The notes beneath the pieces are model-generated. The model was not told the origin of the DNA. It saw only the letters and a program-made list of their open reading frames with translations, and did no database searches. A program made the position numbers and the translations under genes. Shown here piece after piece: positions 44,026 to 52,811 of a DNA stretch of 64,000 bases; within the stretch, counting starts at the first letter, position 1; every line of letters starts with the position of its first letter. The stretch comes from Acidobacteriaceae bacterium UBA1307 (GTDB lineage Bacteria > Acidobacteriota > Terriglobia > Terriglobales > Acidobacteriaceae). The DNA lies in the NCBI GenBank assembly GCA_002307235.1, contig DBTV01000033.1:50096-114095 (forward strand). Direction: 5' to 3'.

Positions 44026-44432
44026 GCAAAGATCCCCTCGTCGATCTGCCAGAGCATGGTTTCAACCAGTCGTCCGCCGGTCTCGGTCAAAAGCAGATCG
44101 AGCGGCGCGCGCTCGCCATAGCGGCCATCGGGGCTGCGCAGCCACAGAAGAGCTTTTTCTTTGGAACCAAAAACCTCCTGAGCCAGGTCCAGAATCCGCC
44201 CCACGCGCAGCACGCGGTCGGTTTCGGCAATCGAGAGAGGCTCACGGCGCGATCTTCTGTGCTTGAGCGTGCGCGGCGGAATGATCTTGGCGATCTCGCC
44301 CTGCGCCAGGCCACAGTCCTGCAGCACGGCAATGCTGTCGGTGGGAATGCCGCTTTCAGCCACGGAGGCCAGCTCCGCATTCGAGCGAACCGGCCGGCCA
44401 ATCAGAAGTTGGAAATGGGCGGGAAGAGCCAT
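44022..44432 (-). CDS. Xre/MbcA/ParS-type antitoxin
   Basis: A 136-residue partner of the RES toxin. The N-terminal half has a helix-turn-helix-like segment (CGLAQGEIAKIIPPRTLKHRR). The C-terminal half is the toxin-binding domain (ETDRVLRVGRILDLAQEVFGSKEKALLWL, then APLDLLLTETGGRLVETML). It would bind and neutralise the RES toxin and repress the operon. AAGGAGG lies just before the ATG at 44432. A near-perfect inverted repeat at 44448-44479 is a likely operator. It heads an operon with the toxin and an integrase. Confidence 0.9.
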   Translation of the reverse strand: MALPAHFQLLIGRPVRSNAELASVAESGIPTDSIAVLQDCGLAQGEIAKIIPPRTLKHRRSRREPLSIAETDRVLRVGRILDLAQEVFGSKEKALLWLRSPDGRYGERAPLDLLLTETGGRLVETMLWQIDEGIFA

Positions 44433-44447
44433 GCGGCCTCCTTTTGA

Positions 44448-44479
44448 ACATTATGCCACACATTCTATCGGCAAAATGT
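44448..44479. promoter_or_regulatory. Palindromic operator of the Xre-RES-integrase operon
   Basis: ACATTATGCC (44448-44457) and GGCAAAATGT (44470-44479) form 10-bp arms with one mismatch, 22 bp apart centre to centre (two helical turns). On the minus strand CATAAT within the arm could be the -10 element. This is a typical place for autorepression by the antitoxin. Confidence 0.5.
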
Positions 44480-44581
44480 CCAACAGGGCTTTCATTGCGC
44501 AAAAGCCCGTTCCAGCCCTTTTCCGCGCCCCCTCCAATTTGCCAGAGAACGCGCATGGGAGCGCGAGGATCGAAATCCGAT

Positions 44582-45118
44582 CTATTTTTGTGTCAGAGCC
44601 TTCTGGATGGCGCGATCAATTTTGTCGATGGCGCCCGCGTCGGCACCGACCCCTTGATAGACGATGATTCCGTGACGGTCGACGACGTAGGTGCGGGGGA
44701 TTCCGGCAGAGGCAAAGAGCGCGTAGGCGCTGCGCTTCGGATCCCATGCAAGCGGAAAGGTGAGATTCGGATGCGTCCTCTGAAACTTGAGGACCGTCTC
44801 CTTGTCCTGCTCACGGGCGATGGCGATCAAGGCGAAGCCGGGCGAGGATTTGTACTTCTGCCAGATTTGCTTTTCGAGCTCAGGCATCTCGGCCTGGCAG
44901 GGGCCGCACCATGTGGCCCAAAAATTCACCACAACCACCTTGCCCTTTTCGGCAGCAAGAGAGAAGGGCCCGGAGGCTCCTTCGACGGCGATGGCGGGCA
45001 TCTTGTCCCCGACCTTGGTCCGGGAAGCGAACTCGTCGGCGCCTTTCTGAGACCAGGCGGGCAAGGTAAAGATCAGCAGGGCAAGAGAAGAGAGAAGGAG
45101 GCTCAGGCGCAGTTTCAT
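44582..45118 (-). CDS. TlpA-like thioredoxin-fold protein
   Basis: A 178-residue exported protein: signal peptide (LLLSSLALLIFTLPAWSQ), then a thioredoxin fold with the redox pair Cys71/Cys74 in FWATWCGPCQAEMPELE and the cis-proline region GIPRTYVVDR. It would act as a periplasmic thiol-disulfide reductase, for example reducing apocytochromes or other exported proteins. The frame is open far upstream, but the signal peptide fixes the start. It is divergent from the GH3 locus and unlikely to share its function. Confidence 0.9.
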   Translation of the reverse strand: MKLRLSLLLSSLALLIFTLPAWSQKGADEFASRTKVGDKMPAIAVEGASGPFSLAAEKGKVVVVNFWATWCGPCQAEMPELEKQIWQKYKSSPGFALIAIAREQDKETVLKFQRTHPNLTFPLAWDPKRSAYALFASAGIPRTYVVDRHGIIVYQGVGADAGAIDKIDRAIQKALTQK

Positions 45119-45357
45119 GCCTTTATTTATACCCGACGAGAGGGGCTTGCGAAACGAGAGTCTCTCCCGCGCTTGCCTCCGCTGGCGGAGATCATTTCTC
45201 CCATTTCTGCTGAATCGGCGCGGGCGCGGCGAAGCCTCCCCACCTTTTTGCCACATCCCGATCCTGATACGCCGTCGCGCCGGTCGCGTAAAAGCTGAGA
45301 CAGACGATTTTTGTCGAGAAATCAGGGAAGGAAAAAAACGGTGGACAAAAAATGGTG

Positions 45358-45387
45358 TTGACGAATGTTTTTCCGAGGTGGTATTTA
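45358..45387 (+). promoter_or_regulatory. Sigma70-like promoter of the GH3 operon
   Basis: TTGACG at 45358-45363 and TATTTA at 45382-45387 with an 18-bp spacer. The predicted start of transcription falls on the first LacI-type operator at 45394, which fits repression by a bound LacI protein. Confidence 0.5.
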
Positions 45388-45393
45388 TTCTTC

Positions 45394-45467
45394 TGCGCAA
45401 TCGGTTGCGCTTTGTGCGCAAACGATTGTTCTTTCGCCTCAAACGAAGTGAACTGCGCCAACGATTG
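45394..45467 (+). promoter_or_regulatory. Three LacI-type operators (TGCGCMAWCGRTTG)
   Basis: TGCGCAATCGGTTG at 45394-45407, TGCGCAAACGATTG at 45415-45428 and TGCGCCAACGATTG at 45454-45467. The first two are exactly 21 bp apart; the third ends just before the ribosome binding site. The central CG flanked by CAA/TTG is typical of LacI-family operators. A fourth copy lies upstream of the GH144-like gene. The likely binder is the LacI protein at 51700-52767. Confidence 0.65.
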
Positions 45468-45482
45468 ATGCTGGGGAGTTTC

Positions 45483-47894
45483 ATGAATCCATTGCGCTGT
45501 TTTTCCGCTTCCGTCTCCGTCGCCCTCGGGCGTCGTGGACTTTTTGTTGCCCTGCTCTCTCTGGCCCTGATGCCGATGGGCTGGTCGCAATCCGCGGCTG
45601 CTCCTGCGAATGCGCAACTGGCAAATCCCGCCCTCGAGCAGAGGGTCAACGCACTGCTCAGGCAGATGACAGTCGAGGAAAAGATCGGCCAGCTCGTGCA
45701 GTACAACGATGTTGACCCGGAGCAGACCGCCGCTCCGGCCAAGATGAAGCCGGGCGACTTGGTGGCCTGGAATCCGACGGCGGCTCCGCATGCCAGCGCC
45801 AAAGTGTTGGCGGCCAATGGCGGCATGGGGTCGATGCTCAACGTGACCGGGGCAGAGCGCACGAATGCCTTTCAGCATCTGGCGGTGGAAAAGAGCCGGC
45901 TGCACATTCCGCTGTTGTTTGGCGCGGACATTATTCATGGCTATCGCACGATTTATCCGGTGCCGCTGGCGCTCGCCGCGAGTTTTGATCCGGCGCTGGT
46001 ACGGGAGCTGTCGCAGATGGCGGCGCGCGAGGCACGGACGGCGGGCGTGCGCTGGTTCTATTCGCCGATGGTCGACATCAGTCGCGATGCGCGGTGGGGC
46101 CGTTCGACCGAAGGCGCGGGGGAAGATCCCTATCTTGGGTCGGCGATGGCACGGGCCTACATCGAGGGCTATCAGGGACGGAGCCTGAGCGCGCCGGACA
46201 GCGTGGCGGCTTCGGTGAAGCATTTTGCCGCCTATGGCGCGGCCGAGGCGGGCCGCGAATACAACACGACGGATATGTCGGAGGTGACGCTGCGCCAGAT
46301 CTATCTGCCGCCGTATCAAGCTGCGGTGAAGGCGGGCGCGGCGACGATGATGAGCGCGTTTAACGCCCTCAATGGCCTGCCGGCGACGGCCAATCCTTTT
46401 TTGATGGATACGGTTCTGCGCAAGGAGTGGGGCTTCAACGGCTTTGTGGTGAGCGACTACACGGCGGTGATGGAGCTGAACAACCACGGCATTGCGCGAA
46501 CGCCGGCCGTGGCGACGGAAAAGGCTCTGAAGGCGGGCGTCGATGTGGACATGATGTCGCATTATTATGACGCCGAACTGCCGGCCTTGGTGCGTTCGGG
46601 GCGGGTTCCGATGAGCGTGCTCGATGAGGCGGTGCGCCGCGTGCTGCGCGTGAAGTTTGCCACGGGGCTCTTCGAGCATCCTTATGCCGAAGGCAAGGAG
46701 GTGACGGCGGCTGAGCCGAGCAAGCGACCGCTGATTCGCCGCGCGGCCGAAGAAAGCATGGTGCTGCTCACAAACAGGCAGAGCGCGGGCGGCGATACGC
46801 TGCCGCTGGCCGCCAAGGCGCAGAAGATTGCCCTGATCGGACCGCTCGCCGACGATGCGGGCGAGATGGTCGGCGCGTGGAGCGGGGCTCCGGTGTTGAG
46901 CGATGTGGTGACGCTGCGGCAGGCGCTCGAGGCGCGGGCACAGAAGCTGGGCGGCCAGGTGCAGTACGAAAAAGGCACCGAGATTGTGAGCGATGCGCAG
47001 ACGGGATTTGCCGCGGCGGTGGCGGCGGCGCGCGCGGCGGATGTGGTGGTGATGGCGCTCGGCGAGGCGGCATGGATGAGCGGCGAGGCCGGATCGCGCG
47101 CGCATCTCGATCTGCCGGGCAATCAGCAGCAGTTGCTTGAGGCGGTGACGGCGACGGGCAAGCCGGTAGTGCTCGTGATTTTCTCGGGCCGTCCTCTGGT
47201 ACTGAACTGGGCGGCCACGCATGTTGCGGCGCTCGTCGAAGCATGGTTCCCAGGGCTTGAGGCGGGCAATGCGGTGGTGAATCTGCTGTATGGCGACGTG
47301 AGCCCGAGCGGGCGTTTGCCGATGAGCTTTCCGCGCGCGGTGGGCCAGGAGCCGCTTTACTACAACCAGTTTCCAACGGGGCGCCCGGCAACGGGCCTTG
47401 ATTTGACGAAGGCTCCCGATGGCGACACGCGCTTCCACTCGCGCTATATCGACGTGCCGAACGACGCGCTGTTTCCCTTCGGGTTTGGGCTGAGTTACAC
47501 GAACTTTGCCTATGGCGAGGTAAAGATTTCGCGGAGCACGGTGCCGCTGGCCGAATCTGTTGCGACCAACGCGAAGCCTCTGGTCGAGGCGCGGGTGCGG
47601 GTGACGAACACCGGCAAGCGCGCAGCGACCGAGGTGGTGCAGTGCTACGTGCGGAATCTGGGCGCGAGCCTGGAGCAGCCGGTGCGCAGCTTGAAGGGAT
47701 TCGAGCGCGTGACGCTTGCACCGGGCGAGTCGCGCGAGGTGCGTTTCCCGCTGGGCTTTGACGAGTTGAGCTTTATCAATGCCGAAGGCAAGGCGGCGAT
47801 GGAAGCGACACAGTACACGGTCTGGGTCGGAGGCAGTTCGTTGGCCACCGACGAGGCATCTTTCGACGTTGTTGCGGCGAAGGAAGCCGAGTAA
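45483..47894 (+). CDS. bglX: Secreted GH3 beta-glucosidase
   Basis: An 803-residue GH3 enzyme with a signal peptide (LFVALLSLALMPMGWSQ). The (alpha/beta)8 domain carries the nucleophile Asp325 (FVVSDYTAVMEL). The alpha/beta-sandwich domain carries the likely acid/base Glu535 (WMSGEAGSRAHLDLPG). A fibronectin-III-like domain ends the protein. It would release glucose from beta-linked oligosaccharides in the periplasm. Start ATG 45483 follows GGGGAG. Upstream are a promoter and three LacI-type operators; downstream is TonB receptor 5. With the GH144-like enzyme this suggests use of beta-1,2-glucan, though GH3 enzymes accept several linkages. The symbol is by similarity of architecture. Confidence 0.93.
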   Translation: MNPLRCFSASVSVALGRRGLFVALLSLALMPMGWSQSAAAPANAQLANPALEQRVNALLRQMTVEEKIGQLVQYNDVDPEQTAAPAKMKPGDLVAWNPTAAPHASAKVLAANGGMGSMLNVTGAERTNAFQHLAVEKSRLHIPLLFGADIIHGYRTIYPVPLALAASFDPALVRELSQMAAREARTAGVRWFYSPMVDISRDARWGRSTEGAGEDPYLGSAMARAYIEGYQGRSLSAPDSVAASVKHFAAYGAAEAGREYNTTDMSEVTLRQIYLPPYQAAVKAGAATMMSAFNALNGLPATANPFLMDTVLRKEWGFNGFVVSDYTAVMELNNHGIARTPAVATEKALKAGVDVDMMSHYYDAELPALVRSGRVPMSVLDEAVRRVLRVKFATGLFEHPYAEGKEVTAAEPSKRPLIRRAAEESMVLLTNRQSAGGDTLPLAAKAQKIALIGPLADDAGEMVGAWSGAPVLSDVVTLRQALEARAQKLGGQVQYEKGTEIVSDAQTGFAAAVAAARAADVVVMALGEAAWMSGEAGSRAHLDLPGNQQQLLEAVTATGKPVVLVIFSGRPLVLNWAATHVAALVEAWFPGLEAGNAVVNLLYGDVSPSGRLPMSFPRAVGQEPLYYNQFPTGRPATGLDLTKAPDGDTRFHSRYIDVPNDALFPFGFGLSYTNFAYGEVKISRSTVPLAESVATNAKPLVEARVRVTNTGKRAATEVVQCYVRNLGASLEQPVRSLKGFERVTLAPGESREVRFPLGFDELSFINAEGKAAMEATQYTVWVGGSSLATDEASFDVVAAKEAE

Positions 47895-48048
47895 TGCGCA
47901 GCAGGAGAGCCGGCCCGGCGACGGGCAGGTTCTGGTGCAAACGAGGAACGAGGAGCGTTTGAGCCAAGCCATTGCGTTGATCGAGGGCTCTGCCGATGGC
48001 GCAAGAAAGAGCAGAGCCGTTTGTTTAACCCTTTCAAGGAGACCACAC

Positions 48049-51000
48049 ATGCAAATGAATCGGTTCCAAAGGATCTCGGTTCGTCCGCTCGTCCGCAGGT
48101 ATGCGACAGCGACGGCAGCGCTTGTGCTGCTGGCGCTGTGCGCGGCGTCGCCTGCCCTGGCCCAGTATCGTACTTCGATTCAGGGCGTCGTTACTGACAC
48201 GCAGGGAGCGGTGATTCCCGGCGTGACTCTGACGCTGACCAACCTGGGCACGAATGCCACACAGGTCCGCACAAGTAATGATGCGGGAGTTTTCAACTTC
48301 AATGCCCTGCCAACGGATCACTTCAAGCTACAGGTGGAGCGTCAGGGCTTTGAGACGAAGGTGATGAGTAACCTCTCGCTCATCCCGGAGCAGCCGAACG
48401 CGATCAATGTGCAGTTGAAGGTCGGCGCGGAGACCGAGACGGTGACCGTCAATGGAATGCTCGAAGCCGCGATCGACAGGCAGACGGCGAGCATCAGCAA
48501 GACAATTGACACGAACACGATTGAGCACATGCCCTCGTTTGGGCGTGACGTTTTCCAGTTGACGCAACTGACGCCGGGCGTGATTGCCGACGGTGCGCAG
48601 TCGGGCGGCGGCGGCACCTATTCGATGCCGGGCACGCAAGGGCCGGGCGGCACGACCAGCAGTTCCGGCATCTTCAAGACGGAGAATGGTCCGCAGGCGA
48701 TTTCGAATGGCGGGCAGTATGAAACCAACGGCGTCACTATTGACGGCATCAGCACGGTGAGCGCGGTTTGGGGCGGCACCACGGTGATTACGCCGACCGA
48801 AGATTCGGTGGAATCAGTCAAGGTGGTGACGAATGCGTATGATGCCGAGAATGGCCGTTTCAGCGGATCGATGACGCAGGTCAACACCAAGAGCGGCAGC
48901 AACACGATCCATGGCAGCATGTTCTTTCAGGCGCATCGTCCGGGGCTGAATGCCTATCAGCGATACAACGGCCCATCGTTTTATAACTCCGCGGCCACGA
49001 CGGCGACGGAAAAGGGATTGCTGCGCGACAGCCAGCAGTTCAACCAGTACGGCGGCAGCGTGGGCGGGCCTTTGTGGAAGAACAAGCTCTTCGCCTTTTT
49101 TGCCTATGAAACCATCCGCAACAATTCGAGCGTGACAGGCACGGGCTGGTATGAGACCTCGGATTTTGATGCGCTGGCCTCGTCGAGCAGCATTGCCTCG
49201 ACCTTTGTGAACTTCACCGGATCGCGTGTGGTTTCAAAGGGCCTTGTGAGCGAGACCTGCGCCACGGCCGGTCTTGTCGAGGGCGTCAGTTGTAACACCA
49301 TCGCGGGCAAGGGGCTGAACATTGGCTCTCCGCTGAAGACGGCGCTCGGAACGCAGGATCTGACCTGGGCCTCGACCTCGACGCCGGGCGTGGGCAGCGG
49401 CCTTGGCACAACGGCCGACATTGCCAACTACATGACGGTGAATCCGACCAAGACGACCGAGACGCAGTACAACGGCCGCGTGGATGGCGACATCACGAAC
49501 AAGGATCACATTGCCGGTACGATCTACTGGGTGCCGGTCTCGACAACGAACTACAACGGCGGTGTTCGCTCCTATAATCTCTTCCACCACAATGCAACCA
49601 ACAATGCCCTCTCGTTGATCTGGAACCACACCATTTCGCCGACGTTTCTGAACGAAGCGCGCGCAAACGCGGCCGGCTGGCGCTGGAATGAGGTCGCCGA
49701 CAATCCGCAGGCTCCTGTGGGGTTGCCGATCGACAGCATTGGCAAAATTGGCAGCGTGACGCTGACCTCGTTTGGCTCGTCGCTGGGCAGCGATCTGAAC
49801 CAGTGGACCTATGGCTACAAGGATGTGGCGACAAAGGTCTTCACCCGTCACACGATCAAGTTCGGTGGCGACTTTACGCGGCTCTACTATCTGAACAATC
49901 CGATTGGCCGCCCCAGCTACGCCTTCTTCAACGTTTGGGACTTCCTCAACGATGCGCCGAAGGAAGAGTCGGGCAGCTTCAACACCGTCACCGGCAAGCC
50001 GGGTGGAACGCGTGCCGACAATCGCCAGAACCTGTGGGGATTTTTTGTTCAGGACGACTGGAAGGCGCTGCCGAATCTGACGATCAGCCTGGGCATGCGC
50101 TATAACTACTTTGACGCACTCAACAGCAAGCAGAACAACCTGAACGTGGCCGAGTTTGGGCAGGGCGCGAATCTGCTGACCGATCTGAAGATTCGCCAGG
50201 GCGGCAAGCTATGGACGCCGCAGAAGTTCAACTTTGGCCCGCAGCTCGGCTTCAACTGGAGCCCGAATCAGTATGACGGCAAGCTGGTGATTCGTGGTGG
50301 CTTTGGTTTGAGCTTCAACCAGGAAGAGATTGCCATTTCGGCGAACTCGAACTACAACCCGCCGGGAGCAGGCTGGTATGACTTTACCAGCGACGACCCG
50401 ACGACGATCAACACGAAGATCAGCTACGGCGTGTCAAGCGACGCCCACTCGCTTTCAGGATTTGCCGCCAACACCAACACCATCACGAGCTACAACAGCA
50501 ACCACCTGCCCACCGGTGGCAGCGCGAGCGTGACGATCTTCCCGAAGAACCTGCCGACGGCCTACTCCGAGCACTACTCACTGCAGGCCGAGTACGATCT
50601 TGGCCATCACATTGTGACGAACCTCGGCTACCAGGGAAGCAACGCGCGCCACCTGATTACGCAGTACAACTACAACGTGATTGCGGCCGCGCGTGGCATT
50701 ACGCTCAATCCTCTGGTGACGACGGTCGACATGTACGGCAACGATGCCTCGTCGAACAACAACATGATGCTGGCCGGCATCAAGCATCAGTTCTCGCATC
50801 AGTTTTCTGCCGATGCGCAGTTTACCTGGGGCAAGAGCATGGACAATGGCTCGGGCCCGTATCAAGAGGACCCCTATCCCTTCAACCGTCGCTACTCTTA
50901 TGGCCGTTCGGACTTCAACGTTGGCCGCAGCCTGAAGATCTATGGCTTGTGGCAGCCGGTCTTTTTCAAGGGCGCGCACTCATGGCTTGAGAAGGCAGCC

Positions 51001-51603
51001 GGTGGATGGTCGCTGAGCGGCATTCTGAATCTGCACTCGGGCTTTGGCTGGACGCCGACCTACTCGGCCAGCACGGCGCTCTACTACACAGGCAGTGGTT
51101 ACTCGACGCTGCGTCCGAACTATCTTGGCGGAGCGGGTCGCAAGACCAGCAACGATGCCTTCAAGTCCGGCCCGGGCGTGGGCAATGGCATCAATCAGAA
51201 CTTTGCCAACATCAACGACACGAGCAATGTGGTGCAGACCTCGACCGCGTACAAGAACAAATACTTCCAGATCCCCGACTTCTCAAGCGCCGTGGCCGGT
51301 TCCACCTTCCCGGGCGTGGCTTCGGCGCTGCCTCCGGCGCCGGGACTGGCGCGCAACTCCTTCGACGGTCCTGGCTATCGCAACGTGGATATATCGCTGG
51401 CCAAGGCCTTTGGCATGCCCAAGGCTCCGATTCTCGGCGACAAGGCCAAGCTTGAAATCCGCATGGATGCCTTCAATGTTTTGAACCTGATGAACTTTGA
51501 TGCAACGAGCATCTCGAACAACATTACGTCGGCCAACTTCGGCCAGGCGCAGTCTGCTCTGGGATCGCGCACGGTCAGCGTGCAGGCCCGCTTCAACTTT
51601 TAG
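48049..51603 (+). CDS. TonB-dependent receptor, Oar-like (receptor 5, glucan locus)
   Basis: An 1184-residue receptor with a signal peptide (AALVLLALCAASPALAQ), a carboxypeptidase-regulatory-like domain (SIQGVVTDTQGAVIPGVTLT), a plug (MPSFGRDVFQLTQLTPGV, VTIDGISTVSAVWGG) and a complete barrel ending VSVQARFNF. The start at 48049 follows AAGGAG; the frame is open earlier but overlaps the GH3 gene. It lies 154 nt after GH3 on the same strand with no terminator between, so it probably belongs to the LacI-controlled glucan operon and imports oligosaccharides across the outer membrane. Confidence 0.93.
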   Translation: MQMNRFQRISVRPLVRRYATATAALVLLALCAASPALAQYRTSIQGVVTDTQGAVIPGVTLTLTNLGTNATQVRTSNDAGVFNFNALPTDHFKLQVERQGFETKVMSNLSLIPEQPNAINVQLKVGAETETVTVNGMLEAAIDRQTASISKTIDTNTIEHMPSFGRDVFQLTQLTPGVIADGAQSGGGGTYSMPGTQGPGGTTSSSGIFKTENGPQAISNGGQYETNGVTIDGISTVSAVWGGTTVITPTEDSVESVKVVTNAYDAENGRFSGSMTQVNTKSGSNTIHGSMFFQAHRPGLNAYQRYNGPSFYNSAATTATEKGLLRDSQQFNQYGGSVGGPLWKNKLFAFFAYETIRNNSSVTGTGWYETSDFDALASSSSIASTFVNFTGSRVVSKGLVSETCATAGLVEGVSCNTIAGKGLNIGSPLKTALGTQDLTWASTSTPGVGSGLGTTADIANYMTVNPTKTTETQYNGRVDGDITNKDHIAGTIYWVPVSTTNYNGGVRSYNLFHHNATNNALSLIWNHTISPTFLNEARANAAGWRWNEVADNPQAPVGLPIDSIGKIGSVTLTSFGSSLGSDLNQWTYGYKDVATKVFTRHTIKFGGDFTRLYYLNNPIGRPSYAFFNVWDFLNDAPKEESGSFNTVTGKPGGTRADNRQNLWGFFVQDDWKALPNLTISLGMRYNYFDALNSKQNNLNVAEFGQGANLLTDLKIRQGGKLWTPQKFNFGPQLGFNWSPNQYDGKLVIRGGFGLSFNQEEIAISANSNYNPPGAGWYDFTSDDPTTINTKISYGVSSDAHSLSGFAANTNTITSYNSNHLPTGGSASVTIFPKNLPTAYSEHYSLQAEYDLGHHIVTNLGYQGSNARHLITQYNYNVIAAARGITLNPLVTTVDMYGNDASSNNNMMLAGIKHQFSHQFSADAQFTWGKSMDNGSGPYQEDPYPFNRRYSYGRSDFNVGRSLKIYGLWQPVFFKGAHSWLEKAAGGWSLSGILNLHSGFGWTPTYSASTALYYTGSGYSTLRPNYLGGAGRKTSNDAFKSGPGVGNGINQNFANINDTSNVVQTSTAYKNKYFQIPDFSSAVAGSTFPGVASALPPAPGLARNSFDGPGYRNVDISLAKAFGMPKAPILGDKAKLEIRMDAFNVLNLMNFDATSISNNITSANFGQAQSALGSRTVSVQARFNF

Positions 51604-51622
51604 GGGTTACCGTGTTTACTCT

Positions 51623-51651
51623 GGGATGCGCTGCGGCGCATCCCTTTTTTT
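51623..51651 (+). terminator. Terminator after receptor 5
   Basis: GGGATGCGC (51623-51631) pairs perfectly with GCGCATCCC (51636-51644), 4-nt loop, followed by TTTTTTT. It closes the GH3-receptor 5 operon before the convergent lacI-type gene. Confidence 0.92.
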
Positions 51652-51699
51652 CTTCGCACGCGCGGAAGAAGAAAGGCCTCATGCCGGTGGCGATGCAAT

Positions 51700-52767
51700 C
51701 TATTTTTTTGTTGCCGCCGTCGTTTCGCCGCTGACCTTGCCGGTAGATTTGCGCACAACCAGATGCGGATGCACGGTGAGCACCTCGGGACGGACCTCTT
51801 GCTGATCATCGCGAATCTGTTCGAGCAGCGTGGCAGCGGCAACCCGGCCCATGGCACGCAGAGGTTGGTGGATGGTAGTGAGCGGGGGCTGGCAGATGGT
51901 GGCAATCTGCACATCGTCAAAGCCAACGACCGAGACTTCGCGCGGGACGCGGATGCCGGCTTCGCGCAGAGCCTGGATGGCGCCGACGGCCGTGACATCG
52001 TTGAAGGCAAAGATGGCGGTGAAGGGCTTTTGGCGAGCCAGCAGTTTCTGGGTGATTTCAAAGCCGGGCGCTGAACCCGGTTCCTTGCTTTCAAGTTCGA
52101 CGACGAGTCTTGGATCGACTTTGATGCTGAGCTCGCGGGCCATTGCCACGATGGACTGCCAGCGGGGAGAGGAATCGGAGCTGAAGCTCTGCCCCTTGAT
52201 GAAGGCGATGCGTTTGTGCCCCTGTGCCTTGAGATGTTCAAGAGCCTGTCGTGCCGCTTCGTTATGGTCGAGTTCGATGCAGGTAACACCCTTGCGGCGG
52301 CCGTGCCCGGAGATGCTGACTTGCGGCACGGGCAGATCCTCTTCAATGAGGGTATCGATGGCGATGATGCCTTCAACGGCGCGCGCCAGCATCATGCGCA
52401 GATAGCCTTCAAGCAGGTCGCGGCGATGACGATGGCTGACGACAAGGTAGAAGAAACCATCCTTGAGCAGTTCGTCTTCAATGCCGCTGAGCACGGCGGT
52501 CGAGTAGCCTTCACTGATTTCGGGCAGAATGACGCCGATGGTGTAGCTGCGTTTTTGGCGCAGGCTGCGGGCCACGGTGTTGGCCGAGTAGCCGAGACGC
52601 TTGGCCGCTTCCGCCACGCGCGACTGGGTTTCCGCCGCAATGCGATGGCTGTCTCCAGCGCCATTCAATATGCGCGAGACGGTGGATTGCGACAGGCCGA
52701 GAGAGTCGGCGAGCTCTTTGAGCGTAATCGATTTCAAAGTAGGATGAGCCACGGTGAACGTGCTCAT
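51700..52767 (-). CDS. LacI-family transcriptional regulator
   Basis: A 355-residue regulator. Residues ~14-70 form the LacI DNA-binding domain (ITLKELADSLGLSQSTVSRILNG, then YSANTVARSLRQKRSYTIGVI). The rest is the periplasmic-binding-protein-like ligand domain (LEHLKAQGHKRIAFIKG, FAFNDVTAVGAIQALREAGIRVP, PPLTTIHQPLRAMGRVA). It would repress sugar genes until a carbohydrate inducer binds. It lies inside the glucan locus, whose GH3 and GH144-like promoters carry a shared 14-bp motif with the CG centre preferred by this family. Start ATG 52767 follows AAGG. Confidence 0.93.
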   Translation of the reverse strand: MSTFTVAHPTLKSITLKELADSLGLSQSTVSRILNGAGDSHRIAAETQSRVAEAAKRLGYSANTVARSLRQKRSYTIGVILPEISEGYSTAVLSGIEDELLKDGFFYLVVSHRHRRDLLEGYLRMMLARAVEGIIAIDTLIEEDLPVPQVSISGHGRRKGVTCIELDHNEAARQALEHLKAQGHKRIAFIKGQSFSSDSSPRWQSIVAMARELSIKVDPRLVVELESKEPGSAPGFEITQKLLARQKPFTAIFAFNDVTAVGAIQALREAGIRVPREVSVVGFDDVQIATICQPPLTTIHQPLRAMGRVAAATLLEQIRDDQQEVRPEVLTVHPHLVVRKSTGKVSGETTAATKK

Positions 52768-52782
52768 AGGATACCTTAGTGC

Positions 52783-52796
52783 GACCGGCGCCGGTC
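52783..52796. promoter_or_regulatory. GC-rich palindrome upstream of the LacI gene
   Basis: GACCGGCGCCGGTC is a perfect 14-bp palindrome between the LacI start (52767) and the end of the GH144-like gene (52812). It could be an autoregulatory operator, or part of a stem-loop ending the GH144-like transcript. It does not match the locus operator motif. Confidence 0.3.
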
Positions 52797-52811
52797 ACTC
52801 CAGGCAAGAAT

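Larger units (their letters stand above)
45119..45482. other. Regulatory region upstream of the GH3 glucosidase operon
   Basis: Contains a sigma70-like promoter and three copies of a 14-bp LacI-type operator motif. The rest holds open frames on both strands without support. The TlpA gene starts at its left edge. Confidence 0.6.

Noticed and set aside
45192..48050. 952-codon frame antisense to the GH3 gene
   Set aside because: Arginine/histidine-rich translation with no motif; a by-product of high GC and third-position bias opposite a clear GH3 enzyme.
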